A stretch of DNA of 64,000 bases. Source: Stenotrophomonas sp. 364 (GTDB taxonomy: Bacteria; Pseudomonadota; Gammaproteobacteria; Xanthomonadales; Xanthomonadaceae). Position 1 is the first letter of the stretch, and each line of letters starts with the position of its first letter. The translations under genes were made by a program, and so were the position numbers. The stretch covers positions 846,001 to 910,000 of the forward strand of contig NZ_CP047135.1 of NCBI RefSeq assembly GCF_009832905.1, in the 5' to 3' direction. The notes under the pieces were generated by a model that made no database searches, was not told the DNA's origin, and worked only from the letters and a program-made list of their open reading frames with translations. Of the stretch, positions 40,013 to 52,927 are shown in pieces.

Positions 40013-41632
40013 GTGAGTTCACCAAGGATGTTGCGGGGTCTGCTGTCTTTCAGCAGCATGACCATGATTTCGCGGGTGTTGGGGCTGGTTCGCGACCAGG
40101 TCATCACCACCACGTTCGGCACCAATGCGGTGACCGATGCCTTCTGGGTGGCCTTCCGGGTGCCCAACTTCCTCCGCCGGCTGTTCGCGGAGGGCTCCTT
40201 CGCCACCGCCTTCGTGCCGGTGTTCACGGAAGTGAAGGAAACCCGCCCCCACGCCGAGCTGCGCGAGCTGATGTCGCGGGTGGCCGGCACCCTGGGTGGC
40301 GTGTTGATGCTGGTCACCGCGCTGGCGCTGATCTTCGCGCCGCAGCTGGCAACCCTGTTCTCCAGCGGGGTGGACACCGACCCGGCCAAGCATGGCCTGC
40401 TGGTCGACCTGTTCCGGCTGACCTTCCCGTTCCTGCTGTTCGTGTCGCTGACCGCGCTGGCGGGCGGCGCCCTCAACAGCTTCCAGCGCTTTGCGATGCC
40501 TGCGCTGACCCCGGTCATCCTCAACCTGTGCATGATCGCCGGCGCGGTGTGGCTGGCCCCCCGGCTGGGCGGCACCCCGGAGAAGCAGATACTGGCCCTG
40601 GGCTGGGCGGTGCTGGCGGCGGGGCTGCTGCAGCTGCTGTTCCAGCTGCCCTCCCTGAAGGGCATCAACCTGCTGACCCTGCCGCGCTGGGGCTGGCGGC
40701 ATCCGGGCGTGCGCAAGGTGCTCACCCTGATGGTGCCGACCCTGTTCGGCTCCTCGGTGGCCCAGATCAACCTGCTGCTGGATACCGTGATCGCGGCCAA
40801 GCTGACCGACGGCTCGCAGTCCTGGCTGTCGCTGGCTGACCGCTTCCTGGAGCTGCCACTGGGCGTGTTCGGCGTCGCGCTGGGCACGGTGATCCTGCCG
40901 GCGCTGGCCCGCCACCACGTCAGCACCGATAAGGCCGGCTTCTCCAGCGCGCTGGACTGGGGCCTGCGCACGACCCTGCTGATTTCGGTGCCGGCCATGC
41001 TGGGCCTGGTGCTGCTGGCCGAGCCGCTGATCGCCACGCTGTTCCAGTACAAGGAATTCACCGCCTTCGACACCCGCATGACCGCGTTGTCGGTGTACGG
41101 CCTGAGCTTCGGCCTGCCGGCGTTCGCGCTGCTCAAGGTGGTGTTGCCGGCGTTCTACGCGCGCCAGGACACCCGCACCCCGGTCCGGGCCGGTATCGTC
41201 GCGCTGGTGGCCAACATGGTCTTCAACTTCCTCCTGCTGGCCGTGCTGTACCAGGTGATGGTGCCGGACGCGCTGAAGGCGCAGGGTGTGTGGGTCGCAC
41301 TGGGCAAGCAGCCGGGCCTGCACCTGGCGCTGGGCATCGCCAGCGCGCTGTCCAGTTACCTGAACCTTGGCCTGCTCTGGTACTGGCTGGGCAAGACCGA
41401 TGTGTACCAGCGCAAGCCTGGCTGGGCCGGCTACGTGACCCGCCTGGGCCTGGCCTGCGCGGCCATGGTGGCGGTGCTGCTGGCCCTGCTGCACGGCATG
41501 TCCGGCTTCACCGAGATGGACAAATGGCACCGGATGGGCAACCTCGCGCTGCTGGTCGGCGGCGGCGGCCTGACCTACCTGGTGGCCCTGGTGGCGATGG
41601 GGTTCCGCCCGCGCCACCTGCGCGAGCATTGA
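40013..41632 (+). CDS. murJ: lipid II flippase MurJ
   Basis: This 539-residue MOP-superfamily transporter has about fourteen transmembrane helices and the MurJ N-terminus: MTMISRVLGLVRDQVITTTFG, then TDAFWVAFRVPNFLRRLFAEG, which includes the conserved Arg residues of the central cavity. It moves lipid II across the inner membrane for peptidoglycan synthesis. The start is GTG at 40013 with AAGAGGG upstream. It precedes ribF-ileS-lspA. Confidence 0.96.
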   Translation: MSSPRMLRGLLSFSSMTMISRVLGLVRDQVITTTFGTNAVTDAFWVAFRVPNFLRRLFAEGSFATAFVPVFTEVKETRPHAELRELMSRVAGTLGGVLMLVTALALIFAPQLATLFSSGVDTDPAKHGLLVDLFRLTFPFLLFVSLTALAGGALNSFQRFAMPALTPVILNLCMIAGAVWLAPRLGGTPEKQILALGWAVLAAGLLQLLFQLPSLKGINLLTLPRWGWRHPGVRKVLTLMVPTLFGSSVAQINLLLDTVIAAKLTDGSQSWLSLADRFLELPLGVFGVALGTVILPALARHHVSTDKAGFSSALDWGLRTTLLISVPAMLGLVLLAEPLIATLFQYKEFTAFDTRMTALSVYGLSFGLPAFALLKVVLPAFYARQDTRTPVRAGIVALVANMVFNFLLLAVLYQVMVPDALKAQGVWVALGKQPGLHLALGIASALSSYLNLGLLWYWLGKTDVYQRKPGWAGYVTRLGLACAAMVAVLLALLHGMSGFTEMDKWHRMGNLALLVGGGGLTYLVALVAMGFRPRHLREH

Positions 41633-41707
41633 TCCGTGGGCACCCCGGCTATACTTCACGGCTATCCCTTGCACTCTATCGGCCCTGGTGGGCCGGATTC
41701 CCAGTTG

Positions 41708-42651
41708 ATGAGCAGGTTGTTCAGAAGCATTGAAGGCGGGCCGCTGTTCCCGCACGGAAGCGTGGTCTGCATCGGCGCATTCGACGGCCTGCACCTCGGC
41801 CATCGTGCGTTGGTGCGGCATGCGGCGGCGCGTGCGCGCGCGATGGGCGTGGCTGCCGTGGCGGTCGCGTTCGAACCGTTGCCGCGCGAGTACTTCGCCC
41901 AGGGCGAGCCGCCGCCACGGCTGACCCTGGCCCGCGACAAAGTGGCCATGCTCAACGAACTGGGCGTGGATGCGGTGGGCCTGCTGCGCTTCGATGCGCG
42001 CATGGCCGCCATGCAGCCCGAAGACTTCGTCCAGCAGCTGCTGGTGCAGCGCCTGAGTGCGCGTGAAGTCTGGATCGGCCCGGAGTTCTGCTTCGGCAAC
42101 CGCCGTCGCGGCGATCTGGCGCTGCTACAGGCCATGGGCGCGGAGCAGGGCTTTACGGCGGGGGAAATCGACCCGGTGGACCTGCACGGCGAGCGCATTT
42201 CCAGCACCCGCATCCGCCAGCTGCTGCGCGAAGGCAACTTCACCCACGCCAACGATCTGCTTGGCCGCCCGTACTCGATCGGGGGCCGGGTGGTGCGCGG
42301 GCGCCAGCTGGGCCGTACGCTGGGCTTCCCGACGGCCAACCTGCGTTTCCCCAAGACCCCGGCGCTGTCGGGCATCTATGCCACCTGGGTGCACGGCGTG
42401 TTCGACCAGCCGTGGCCGTCGGTGTCCAGCTTCGGCACCCGTCCCACCGTGGACGGCGTGGAGCCGCTGCTGGAAGCGCACCTGTTCGATTTCCAGGGCG
42501 ACCTGTACGGTCGTCATATTGAAGTGGAATTCGTCGCCAAGCTGCGCGACGAAGAGAAGTTCCAAGACCTGGCCGCGTTGACCGACCAGATGCACCGTGA
42601 CGCCGAACAGGCGCGTCACATCCTTTCCGAACACAGATTGCGAGCCACTGC

Positions 42652-42655
<4 letters not shown>
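41708..42655 (+). CDS. ribF: bifunctional riboflavin kinase/FAD synthetase
   Basis: This 315-residue enzyme converts riboflavin to FMN and FAD. The N-terminal FAD synthetase domain has [10 protein letters not shown] (HxGH-type) and [13 protein letters not shown]; the C-terminal riboflavin kinase domain has [11 protein letters not shown] and SGIYATWV. The ATG at 41708 ([11 protein letters not shown]) is preferred; upstream in-frame sequence looks non-coding. Its stop overlaps the ileS GTG. Confidence 0.96.
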
Positions 42656-45482
<2,827 letters not shown>

Positions 45483-45483
<1 letters not shown>

Positions 45484-45989
45484 TGAGCGCCGTCCGTCCG
45501 CGTCCCAATGCGTTGGTGTGGTTGCTGCTGTCGGTGGCGATCATCGGCCTGGACCAGTGGAGCAAGGCCTGGGTGCTGTCCAGCCTGCCCGAGTACCAGC
45601 CGGTGGTGGTCATCGAGGGCTTCTGGAACTGGTTCCGCACCTACAATACCGGTGCTGCATTCAGCTTCCTGAGCGATGCCGGTGGCTGGCAGTTGTGGTT
45701 CTTCACTGCGCTGGCAGTGGGCATCAGCGGCCTGATGGCGTTCTGGCTGTCGCGCACCGCCCGGGCCCACTGGCGCAGCGCGGTGCCTTACGCGCTGGTC
45801 ATCGGCGGGGCGATCGGCAACGTGATCGACCGGCTGATGCACGGTCACGTGGTGGACTTCATCCAGTGGCACATCGGTGACCATTACTGGCCTTCGTTCA
45901 ACATCGCCGACGCGGCGATCGTGGTCGGGGCGGTCGGGATCGCTGTGTTTGGCCTGTTCGACGGCAAGTCCGAGAAAAAAGCGGGATAA
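45483..45989 (+). CDS. lspA: prolipoprotein signal peptidase LspA
   Basis: This 168-residue aspartyl protease in the inner membrane removes signal peptides from lipidated prolipoproteins. It has four transmembrane segments, the conserved [19 protein letters not shown], and the two catalytic-Asp regions [14 protein letters not shown] and FNIADAAIV. The ATG overlaps the ileS stop (TGATG). Confidence 0.97.
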
Positions 45990-46044
45990 TTCCCTCCTGT
46001 TTCCTGCAATCAACCGGCCGCGTGCCGGCCGGAGTATCTGACCG

Positions 46045-46995
46045 ATGGACGTGTTGCTCGCCAATCCGCGTGGTTTCTGTGCCGGTGTCGATCGTGCGAT
46101 CGAGATCGTCAAGCGCGCGATCGAGACCCTTGGGGCGCCGATCTACGTGCGCCACGAGGTCGTGCACAACCGTTTCGTGGTGGATGACCTGAAGGCGCGC
46201 GGCGCGATCTTCGTCGAGGAACTCGACGAAGTGCCCGACGACAATACCGTCATCTTCAGCGCCCACGGCGTGTCCCAGGCCGTGCGCCAGGAAGCCGAGC
46301 GCCGTGGCCTGAAAGTGTTCGATGCCACCTGCCCGCTGGTCACCAAGGTGCACCTGGAAGTGGCCCGCCACTGCCGCGCCGGCCGCGACGTGGTGCTGAT
46401 CGGCCACGCCGGCCACCCGGAAGTGGAAGGCACCATGGGCCAGTGGAACCGCGAGCGCGGCACCGGCCGGATCTACCTGGTGGAGGACGTCGACGACGTG
46501 GCCACGCTGGAGATCGAGCAGCCGGACAACTTCGCCTACACCACCCAGACCACGCTGTCGGTGGATGACACGCGCGGCATCATCGAGGCCATGCGTGCGC
46601 GCTTCCCGGCGATGCAGGGGCCCAAGAACGACGACATCTGCTACGCCACCCAGAACCGCCAGGACGCCGTGCGCGACCTGGCCCAGCGCTGCGACCTGGT
46701 GCTGGTGGTGGGCTCGCCGAACAGCTCCAACTCCAACCGCCTCAGTGAACTGGCGCGCCGTGAAGGCGTGGAGTCGTACCTGATCGACGGCGCCCACGAA
46801 ATCGACCCGGCCTGGGTGGCAGGCAAGAAGCACATCGGCCTGACCGCTGGCGCATCGGCACCGCAGGTGCTGGTGGACGGCGTGATCGCACGCTTGAAGG
46901 AGCTGGGGGCCACCGGCGTCGGCGAACTCGACGGCGAGCCGGAATCGATGGTGTTCGCGCTGCCCAAGGAACTGCGGCTGCGGTTGATCAGCTGA
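46045..46995 (+). CDS. ispH: 4-hydroxy-3-methylbut-2-enyl diphosphate reductase
   Basis: This 316-residue iron-sulfur enzyme performs the last step of the MEP isoprenoid route, making IPP and DMAPP. Cluster cysteines lie in [12 protein letters not shown] (about residue 12), [12 protein letters not shown] (about 96) and [13 protein letters not shown] (about 197). [11 protein letters not shown] and AGASAP are also conserved. The fkpB gene that separates lspA and ispH in E. coli is absent; the gap is 55 bp. Confidence 0.97.
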   Translation: MDVLLANPRGFCAGVDRAIEIVKRAIETLGAPIYVRHEVVHNRFVVDDLKARGAIFVEELDEVPDDNTVIFSAHGVSQAVRQEAERRGLKVFDATCPLVTKVHLEVARHCRAGRDVVLIGHAGHPEVEGTMGQWNRERGTGRIYLVEDVDDVATLEIEQPDNFAYTTQTTLSVDDTRGIIEAMRARFPAMQGPKNDDICYATQNRQDAVRDLAQRCDLVLVVGSPNSSNSNRLSELARREGVESYLIDGAHEIDPAWVAGKKHIGLTAGASAPQVLVDGVIARLKELGATGVGELDGEPESMVFALPKELRLRLIS

Positions 46996-47022
46996 GCCAC
47001 GTCGCTGCGTCAGTGTCCCCGC

Positions 47023-47052
47023 CAAGGCCCGCGAATGCGGGCCTTGTTGTTG
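47023..47052 (+). terminator. terminator after ispH
   Basis: CAAGGCCCGC-GAAT-GCGGGCCTTG is a perfect 10-bp hairpin followed by TTGTTG. Confidence 0.75.
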
Positions 47053-47203
47053 CTGGGTCTGCGCCGCCAACCGGCATCGTGAGGAACGGGCCTTGACGAT
47101 CGCGTTGGCCACGGTCGAGCATGGATGAACGCGTCATGCGCATCAGCGTGGCGCGCAGGGAGCGGCCGTGCCGCCATGGATCGAGCCACACAAGGAGTGA
47201 AGG

Positions 47204-48010
47204 ATGAGCAAGCAGGCAACGCCGGCCACCGCGCCGGCAGCAATGAAGAGCGGCCAGGATGATGTCGCCGCGCTGTTCCACCAGTTGCGCACCCAGAACC
47301 GGCTGTTGAAGCTGGTGCTTGGCGGGGTGCTGACCGTGGGCGGTGCACTGGCGCTGATGGGCGCGCGGACGCCGCCCATCAGCGCCACCTTCGACGAGAT
47401 CAACGTGGCCAGGATCAACATCGTCGGCGCCGACGGCGGCCGTTCCATGGTCATTGCCGCGCGCGGGCTGCTGCCGGAGCCGGTCGTCGACGGCAAGGAG
47501 ATCAAGAGCGGTCGGGGTCCCATGCCGGGCATGTTGTTCTACAACGGCGTGGGTGATGAGGTTGGAGGCCTGATCTACGACGGCAAGCTGGATGCGAAGG
47601 GCAAGCCCAGCGCGGGCGTGCACTTGTCGATGGACCGCTTCGGCGGCGACCAGCAGTTGGCGGTGCATCACTACGAAGTCAATGGCCACATGGAAACCGG
47701 GTTGTCGGTCTACGACCGCGGCCTGCACCAGGACTACGACGCGCTCTACCAGCAGTACCAGGCCGCACCGGCCGGCCCGGAAAAGCAGGCCCTGCGGCAG
47801 AAGTGGAAAGACGCCGGCGGCGAACAGACCCAGCGGTTGTTCGTGGGTCGCACCCGTGGCGACTCTTCGGCGCTGATCCTGGCCGACGCTGCCGGCCGAC
47901 CGCGCATCATGATGACGGTCAGCCCCCGCGGCGAACCGGCGCTGGCCTTCATGGATGACAAGGGCAACGTCATCCAGTCCCTCCCGCAGGCGGCCACCGC
48001 CAAACAGTAA
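47204..48010 (+). CDS. conserved hypothetical membrane-anchored protein
   Basis: I cannot name this 268-residue protein. It has one transmembrane helix (VLGGVLTVGGALALMG, about residues 38-54) near the N-terminus and a large soluble region of beta-type sequence: INVARINIVGADGGRSMVI, PGMLFYNGVGDEVGGLIY and HLSMDRFGGDQQL. RTRGDSSALILADAAGRPR then repeats the same kind of strand pattern. AAGGAG is followed by the ATG 7 nt later. It is a single-gene unit; function unknown. Confidence 0.75.
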   Translation: MSKQATPATAPAAMKSGQDDVAALFHQLRTQNRLLKLVLGGVLTVGGALALMGARTPPISATFDEINVARINIVGADGGRSMVIAARGLLPEPVVDGKEIKSGRGPMPGMLFYNGVGDEVGGLIYDGKLDAKGKPSAGVHLSMDRFGGDQQLAVHHYEVNGHMETGLSVYDRGLHQDYDALYQQYQAAPAGPEKQALRQKWKDAGGEQTQRLFVGRTRGDSSALILADAAGRPRIMMTVSPRGEPALAFMDDKGNVIQSLPQAATAKQ

Positions 48011-48036
48011 GCCACCGATATGCTGCCGTTACGCAG

Positions 48037-48063
48037 GTAGAGCCACGCCATGCGTGGCTCTAC
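48037..48063. repeat. GTAG-ended palindrome (GAGCCACGC type)
   Basis: GTAGAGCCACGC-CAT-GCGTGGCTCTAC is a perfect palindrome with GTAG and CTAC ends, a SMAG-like variant with a different stem. Confidence 0.8.
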
Positions 48064-48221
48064 CTGCAAGGTCACCCGATCGCTGACGCGGCGCGCATCA
48101 GGCGCGCCGCGTCGGGTGTCGCTTTGCCCGTTCTGGCCGCTGCCCCACGCATGACCTTTGGCCATGGGGCAGGGCAGAGGCGAGGTCTAGGATCGAACGT
48201 TCACCCGCCGGAGCGTTGCCG

Positions 48222-50105
48222 ATGAACATGCGTACCACCGTCCTGTCCGTGCTGCTGGCACTCAGCGCCACCGGCGTACAGGCGCAGACGCCGCCCCCGC
48301 AGGATGTTGCCTGGCCGGGTGTGCTGCGCATCGAGGTGGACGCGCGCGATATCGGCCGGCGCATCTTCAAGGTCAAGGCAACCATTCCAGCCAAGCCCGG
48401 CCCGCTTACTCTGCTGTATCCGCAGTGGCTGCCCGGTGCGCATTCGCCCAGTGGCCCGATCGACAAGGTGGCCGGGTTGGTGGTCACCGCCAACGGCAAG
48501 CCGCTGCAATGGACGCGCGATCAGTACGACGTGTACGCCTTCAAAGTGGACGTGCCCGATGGTGCCAGCGAGGTGGTGGCCGAGTTCAAGTTCCTGTCCT
48601 CGCAGGGCGGCAGCCAAGGCCGGGTGGTGATGACCCCGGAAATGCTCAACCTGCAGTGGAACGCCAACTCGCTGTACCCGGCCGGCGTGATCACCCGCAA
48701 CCTGCAGGCGCAGGCCAGCGTGACCCTGCCCAAGGGCTGGAACTACGCCACCGCGCTGGAAACCGAGCGCCGCGACGGCGATACCGTGGTGTTCAAGCCG
48801 ATCAGCTACGACCATCTGGTCGATTCGCCGCTGTTCGCCGGCCGCTACTACCAGCAGTTCGACCTGGATCCCGGTGCCAAAGTACCGGTGCGCCTGAACG
48901 TGTTTGCCGACGATGCCAAATCGCTGGTCGTTAAGCCCGAACAGCTGCAGGCGCACCGCGCGTTGGTGCAGCAGATCTACAAGTTGTACGGCGCACGCCA
49001 CTTCGATCATTACGACTTCCTGCTGGCGCTGACCAGCAAGCTTGGCGGCATCGGCTTGGAGCATCAGCGCTCCAGCGAGAACAGCGCCGAACCGGGCTAT
49101 TTCACCGAGTGGGACAAGAACTGGCTGGGCCGCGACCTGCTGCCGCACGAGTTCAACCACTCCTGGAATGGCAAGTACCGGCGCGGTGCGGATCTGTCCA
49201 CGCCCAACTTCAACGTGCCGATGGGCGACAGCCTGCTGTGGCTGTATGAAGGCCAGACCCAGTTCTGGGGCCAGGTGCTGGCCGCGCGCTCGGGCATGTG
49301 GAGCGTGCAGCAGACCCGCGAAACCTTGGCCAACGTGGCAGCCACCTACGATCGCGGCCGACCGGGCCTGGCGTGGCGCGCGCTGCAGGACACCACCAAC
49401 GATCCCACCATCGCCCAGCGTCGCGCGCTGGCTTTCCGCAACTACCAGCTGAGCGAGGACTACTACTCCGGTGGCCAGATGGTGTGGCTGGAAGTGGAAG
49501 GCAAGCTGCGCGCGCTGACCGGCAACAAGCGCAGCCTCGACGATTTCGCCAAGGCGTTCTTCGGCGTGAACGATGGCGATTGGAACGTCCATCCGTACAC
49601 CTTCGAAGACGTGGTGCGCACCTTGAACGGGATCGCCCCGTTTGACTGGGCCAGCTTCCTGCGCGAGCGCCTGGACGGGCATGGATCGCTGACCGGCGGC
49701 TTGGAAGCGGCTGGCTGGAAGCTGGTCTACACCGATACCCCGAGCGATGCGGTCAAGGCGCAGGAAACCCGCGCCGCCGGCATCAACCTGACCTATTCGC
49801 TCGGCGTCAGCGTGGCTAACAGCGGGGTGCTGACCGACGTGCTGTGGGACAGCCCGGCGTTCAACGCCGGCCTCGCACCGGGCATGACGGTGCTGGCGGT
49901 CAACGGGCGCGTGTTCAAGGGCGACGTGCTGAAGGACGCGGTGACGGCCGCCAAGACCGACAAGGCGCCGATTACCCTGCTGGTGCGCAGTTTCGACCGC
50001 ATCGACACGGTGAGCCTGGACTACCACGGTGGCCTGGTGTACCCGTCGCTGCAGCGCATCGCCGGCAAGCCTGATCGCCTGGCCGAGCTGTGGAAAGCCC
50101 GATGA
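48222..50105 (+). CDS. M61-family glycyl aminopeptidase with PDZ domain
   Basis: This 627-residue exported metallopeptidase has a signal peptide (MNMRTTVLSVLLALSATGVQA), an N-terminal beta domain, the zinc motif HEFNHSW (His309) followed by the downstream acidic ligand in LYEGQTQFWG, and a C-terminal PDZ region (SGVLTDVLWDSPAFNAGLAP, about residues 535-554). M61 enzymes remove N-terminal Gly or Ala. The ATG at 48222 has GGAG 8 nt upstream. Its stop overlaps the yhhN-like start. Confidence 0.92.
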   Translation: MNMRTTVLSVLLALSATGVQAQTPPPQDVAWPGVLRIEVDARDIGRRIFKVKATIPAKPGPLTLLYPQWLPGAHSPSGPIDKVAGLVVTANGKPLQWTRDQYDVYAFKVDVPDGASEVVAEFKFLSSQGGSQGRVVMTPEMLNLQWNANSLYPAGVITRNLQAQASVTLPKGWNYATALETERRDGDTVVFKPISYDHLVDSPLFAGRYYQQFDLDPGAKVPVRLNVFADDAKSLVVKPEQLQAHRALVQQIYKLYGARHFDHYDFLLALTSKLGGIGLEHQRSSENSAEPGYFTEWDKNWLGRDLLPHEFNHSWNGKYRRGADLSTPNFNVPMGDSLLWLYEGQTQFWGQVLAARSGMWSVQQTRETLANVAATYDRGRPGLAWRALQDTTNDPTIAQRRALAFRNYQLSEDYYSGGQMVWLEVEGKLRALTGNKRSLDDFAKAFFGVNDGDWNVHPYTFEDVVRTLNGIAPFDWASFLRERLDGHGSLTGGLEAAGWKLVYTDTPSDAVKAQETRAAGINLTYSLGVSVANSGVLTDVLWDSPAFNAGLAPGMTVLAVNGRVFKGDVLKDAVTAAKTDKAPITLLVRSFDRIDTVSLDYHGGLVYPSLQRIAGKPDRLAELWKAR

Positions 50106-50821
50106 CCTCGCGCGGTCGCGATGTACTCATCGTGGCCATGGCCATTGCGGCCGTCGTTGGCGCGGGCCTGGACGGCGATGGACGTTGGGTGCACTGGTTG
50201 GCCAAACCACTGACCACCTTGTTGATCGCTTCGATCGCATGGCAGGCCGGGCGGGTCGGCCGCGTGTCGGCCACCTCTACAACGTTGCCCCCATCCGGCT
50301 ACCGCCGTGCGGTGCTGGCCGGCATGGGCCTTTCCTGCATTGGCGACATCGCCCTGATGCTGCCGATGGATGCCTTCGTACCGGGCCTGGTCGCCTTCCT
50401 GCTGGCGCATGTCTGCTACATCGTCGCGTTCCGCGCCGGCATCCACGCCGGGCGCGGACTGGGCGTGGCCGCCGTGCTGCTCGGTGCCTTCGCCGCGGGC
50501 AACCTCATCGCGTTGTGGCCGCACTTGCCGGCCGACATGCGCGTGCCGGTGCTGGCCTACGTGGTGGTGCTGGCGGTCATGGCGATCCTCGCGATGGCCC
50601 GGCATTGGCGCGCGCCGGCACCGCAGGGGATCGACCGGCGCAGCACGGCGTGGGCGGCCGGCGGTGCGGTGCTGTTCGTGGCCAGTGATTGCCTGTTGGC
50701 CTGGGACCGTTTCGGCGGTGGGTTGCCGATGGCCAGCCTGCTGGTGCTGAGTACCTATTACGCCGCGCAATACGGCATTGCGCGGTCGGTACCGGTCGCA
50801 CACGGCACGCGCGAAAGTTGA
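50102..50821 (+). CDS. YhhN-family lysoplasmalogenase
   Basis: This 239-residue membrane protein has seven to eight hydrophobic helices and the YhhN motifs: WLAKPLTTLLIA (about residues 32-43), MGLSCIGDIALMLP and VLFVASDCLLAWDRF. Family members hydrolyse lysoplasmalogen vinyl ethers; the two Asp in GDIALM and SDCLLA are the conserved acidic residues. The ATG overlaps the M61 stop (ATGA). Confidence 0.88.
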   Translation: MTSRGRDVLIVAMAIAAVVGAGLDGDGRWVHWLAKPLTTLLIASIAWQAGRVGRVSATSTTLPPSGYRRAVLAGMGLSCIGDIALMLPMDAFVPGLVAFLLAHVCYIVAFRAGIHAGRGLGVAAVLLGAFAAGNLIALWPHLPADMRVPVLAYVVVLAVMAILAMARHWRAPAPQGIDRRSTAWAAGGAVLFVASDCLLAWDRFGGGLPMASLLVLSTYYAAQYGIARSVPVAHGTRES

Positions 50822-50839
50822 TTGCCGCTGCGCCGCGGC

Positions 50840-52468
50840 TCAGTCCGCGGTGCCCACATCCTGTGCACTGACGCACGTGCGACGCGGCGGGCACAGCCGG
50901 TCCAGCAGCGCCAACGTCGCCCCGTTGCTCCAGCCGAAACCATCCTGCAGCGGGTACTCGCCGCCACCGCCGCCGCCGGCCGAGCCGTCCACCACGTACT
51001 TCTCCACCAACTTGCCTTCGCTGTCATACACGGCCTGCACGGTGTGCAGGAAACGCGTGCCGATGCGGCGCGCCAGCGTGTTCTCGCCATAGCGTTGCAG
51101 GCCATCGACGGCGACCCACTGCAGCGGCGCCCAGCCGTTGGGGGCGTCCCACTGCTGCCCGGTACGCACCGTCGTGGTGAGCAGGCCGCCCTGGCGCAGC
51201 AACTGCGCATCCACCGCCGCCGCCGTCTGCCGGGCCTGCGCGCGGGTGGCCACCTGCAGCCAGAGCGGAAACAGCGCCGCCGCAGTGAGGGCAGGGCGGG
51301 TTTGACCTCGCTCCATATCACGATCCACGTACCAGCCTTGGGTCGCGTCCCAGAGCAGCGTATTGATCGCCTCCTGGCGCGCCTGCGCCCGCTGCTCGTA
51401 ATCGCGTGCCGCAGCGCGGTCGCCGGCCGCTTTACTGGCACGGGCCACGGTTTTTTCCAGATGGAACAGCAGGCTGTTCAAGTCCACCGGCACGATTGCG
51501 GTGGTGTGGATGCTGCCCAGGGCGGCCGGGTCGGCCAGCCAGCGGGAGCTGAAATCCCAACCCGACTCCGCCCCCGCGCGGAGATCGCGATAGACCTGCG
51601 ATGGCGCGCGCTGTGGCTCCTGCGCCGCAGTGGCCAGATCGTCGGTCCACGACTCAGTGCGCGGCACCGCGCGTGCATCCCAGTAGCGGTTGAGCAGTTG
51701 GCCGTCGGCCAGACGCACCACGCGCTCGCTGGCCGCACCCGGTGGCAGGCCGTCGGCACCGCGCATCCAGAACGCATGCTCGGTGCGCAACTGGGGCAGG
51801 TAGCGGCGGTAGGCCTCATCGCCTTCGTGGGTGGCCAGCAGATCCACCATCACGCTGAAGAAGGGCGGCTGCGAGCGGCTCAGGTAGTAGCTGCGGTTGC
51901 CGTTGGGGATGTGCCCGTACTGGTCCAGCTGCCAGGCGAAGTTGTCGACCATGTCGCGCACCTGCTGCCAGCGCCCACTGGATGCCAACCCCAGCATCGT
52001 GAAGTAGCTGTCCCAGTAATAGACCTCGCGGAAACGCCCGCCCGGCACCACGTAGGGCTCGGGCAGCGGCAGCAGTGAGCCGTGCGGGTCGACAGTGCGG
52101 GTGGTGCGGGTCAGCACCGGCCACAGGCCATCGATGTGGGCCCGCAGGCTTTCGCCGGCCGGCGGCACGTAGGCGGCCGTATCGCCGGGCACCGTGAACC
52201 GGGCGGCGACGAAGGCGGGCAGGGTGTAGCCCGGCTGCGTCTGGGCCTGCTGCCAGTGATCGAGCAGCGCACGGGCGTCCTGGCGCGGGATGGCGTCGGC
52301 GAAGGTCTTCTGGTCCTTGAACAGGTGAGCACCCTGGACCTGCTGGAACAGCGGCTGCCACTGCTGGTCGGGTGGCTGCGGCGCCGGGCGGGCGGGTTCG
52401 GCGGCGGCGCTGCCGGTGCAGAGCAGGGCGGCCAGCATGAGGCCGGTCAGTCGGGAACAGGCGGGCAT
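50840..52468 (-). CDS. treA: periplasmic trehalase (GH37)
   Basis: This 542-residue enzyme splits trehalose to two glucose in the periplasm. It has a signal peptide (MPACSRLTGLMLAALLCTGSAAA) and both GH37 signatures: PGGRFREVYYWDSYFTMLGL (about residues 147-166) and QWDAPNGWAPLQW (about 447-459). A Gly run GGGGGGEY precedes the C-terminal conserved region. The start at 52468 gives a proper signal peptide. It converges on the YhhN-like gene with an 18-bp gap and no terminator. Confidence 0.95.
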   Translation of the reverse strand: MPACSRLTGLMLAALLCTGSAAAEPARPAPQPPDQQWQPLFQQVQGAHLFKDQKTFADAIPRQDARALLDHWQQAQTQPGYTLPAFVAARFTVPGDTAAYVPPAGESLRAHIDGLWPVLTRTTRTVDPHGSLLPLPEPYVVPGGRFREVYYWDSYFTMLGLASSGRWQQVRDMVDNFAWQLDQYGHIPNGNRSYYLSRSQPPFFSVMVDLLATHEGDEAYRRYLPQLRTEHAFWMRGADGLPPGAASERVVRLADGQLLNRYWDARAVPRTESWTDDLATAAQEPQRAPSQVYRDLRAGAESGWDFSSRWLADPAALGSIHTTAIVPVDLNSLLFHLEKTVARASKAAGDRAAARDYEQRAQARQEAINTLLWDATQGWYVDRDMERGQTRPALTAAALFPLWLQVATRAQARQTAAAVDAQLLRQGGLLTTTVRTGQQWDAPNGWAPLQWVAVDGLQRYGENTLARRIGTRFLHTVQAVYDSEGKLVEKYVVDGSAGGGGGGEYPLQDGFGWSNGATLALLDRLCPPRRTCVSAQDVGTAD

Positions 52469-52542
52469 CGGGGGCTTCCAAGCGGGACAGGGCCACTGTA
52501 GGCGGCCTTGCGTCAACGCCTGGTGGGGAGGGGGGGTGCCAA

Positions 52543-52572
52543 TTGACCGCTTGGGGGCCTCCACCGTAGAAT
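52543..52572 (+). promoter_or_regulatory. promoter of tRNA-Thr
   Basis: TTGACC (52543-52548) and TAGAAT (52567-52572), 18 bp apart, lie 10 bp before the tRNA 5' end. Confidence 0.75.
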
Positions 52573-52582
52573 TACCTGCTCA

Positions 52583-52658
52583 GCCGGAATAGCTCAGTTG
52601 GTAGAGCGGCGCATTCGTAATGCGTAGGTCGTAGGTTCGATTCCTATTTCCGGCACCA
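52583..52658 (+). tRNA. tRNA-Thr(CGT)
   Basis: A full cloverleaf can be drawn: acceptor GCCGGAA/TTCCGGC, D arm GCTC...GAGC, anticodon arm GCGCA-TTCGTAA-TGCGT with anticodon CGT (reads ACG, Thr), T arm GTAGG-TTCGATT-CCTAT and an encoded CCA end. A second, partial copy of its 3' half lies at 56434-56477. Confidence 0.97.
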
Positions 52659-52668
52659 GATACAGCAG

Positions 52669-52697
52669 AAAGCCCCGGCCTTGGTCGGGGCTTTTTG
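52669..52697 (+). terminator. terminator of tRNA-Thr
   Basis: AAAGCCCCGGCC pairs with GGTCGGGGCTTT and is followed by TTTGTTT. A near copy follows the tRNA fragment at 56490-56515. Confidence 0.85.
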
Positions 52698-52927
52698 TTT
52701 GTGGCTCGCTCGAAGGTAGTGCCGGCCGCTGGTGGGCACCCTCGGATGGGCCGCGATCACCGACACGGCCCTTGCTCGGGTCCGGCTTCGCAGGCGCTGG
52801 ATATCGAGTGGTTGAGTCGGCCCAAAATGACGCGTTCGCCCTGAAACTATAAGCGCCGTTTCAGCCGCTTCGTTACTGTGCTATCAATATCGCGTCTTGC
52901 TTCAAGGCTCTTTCAAGGATTGGAAGG
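52698..52927. other. left edge of accessory region, half SMAG element
   Basis: A GTAG-started SMAG half-site (GTAGTGCCGGCCGCTGG, from 52716) loses its inverted partner after about 17 bp, as if truncated. The remaining sequence up to the RHS tip gene is less GC-rich and shows no gene. Confidence 0.55.

Noticed and set aside
41633..41707. An FMN riboswitch upstream of ribF
   Set aside because: The 75-bp gap is too short and has no RFN-type conserved arms.
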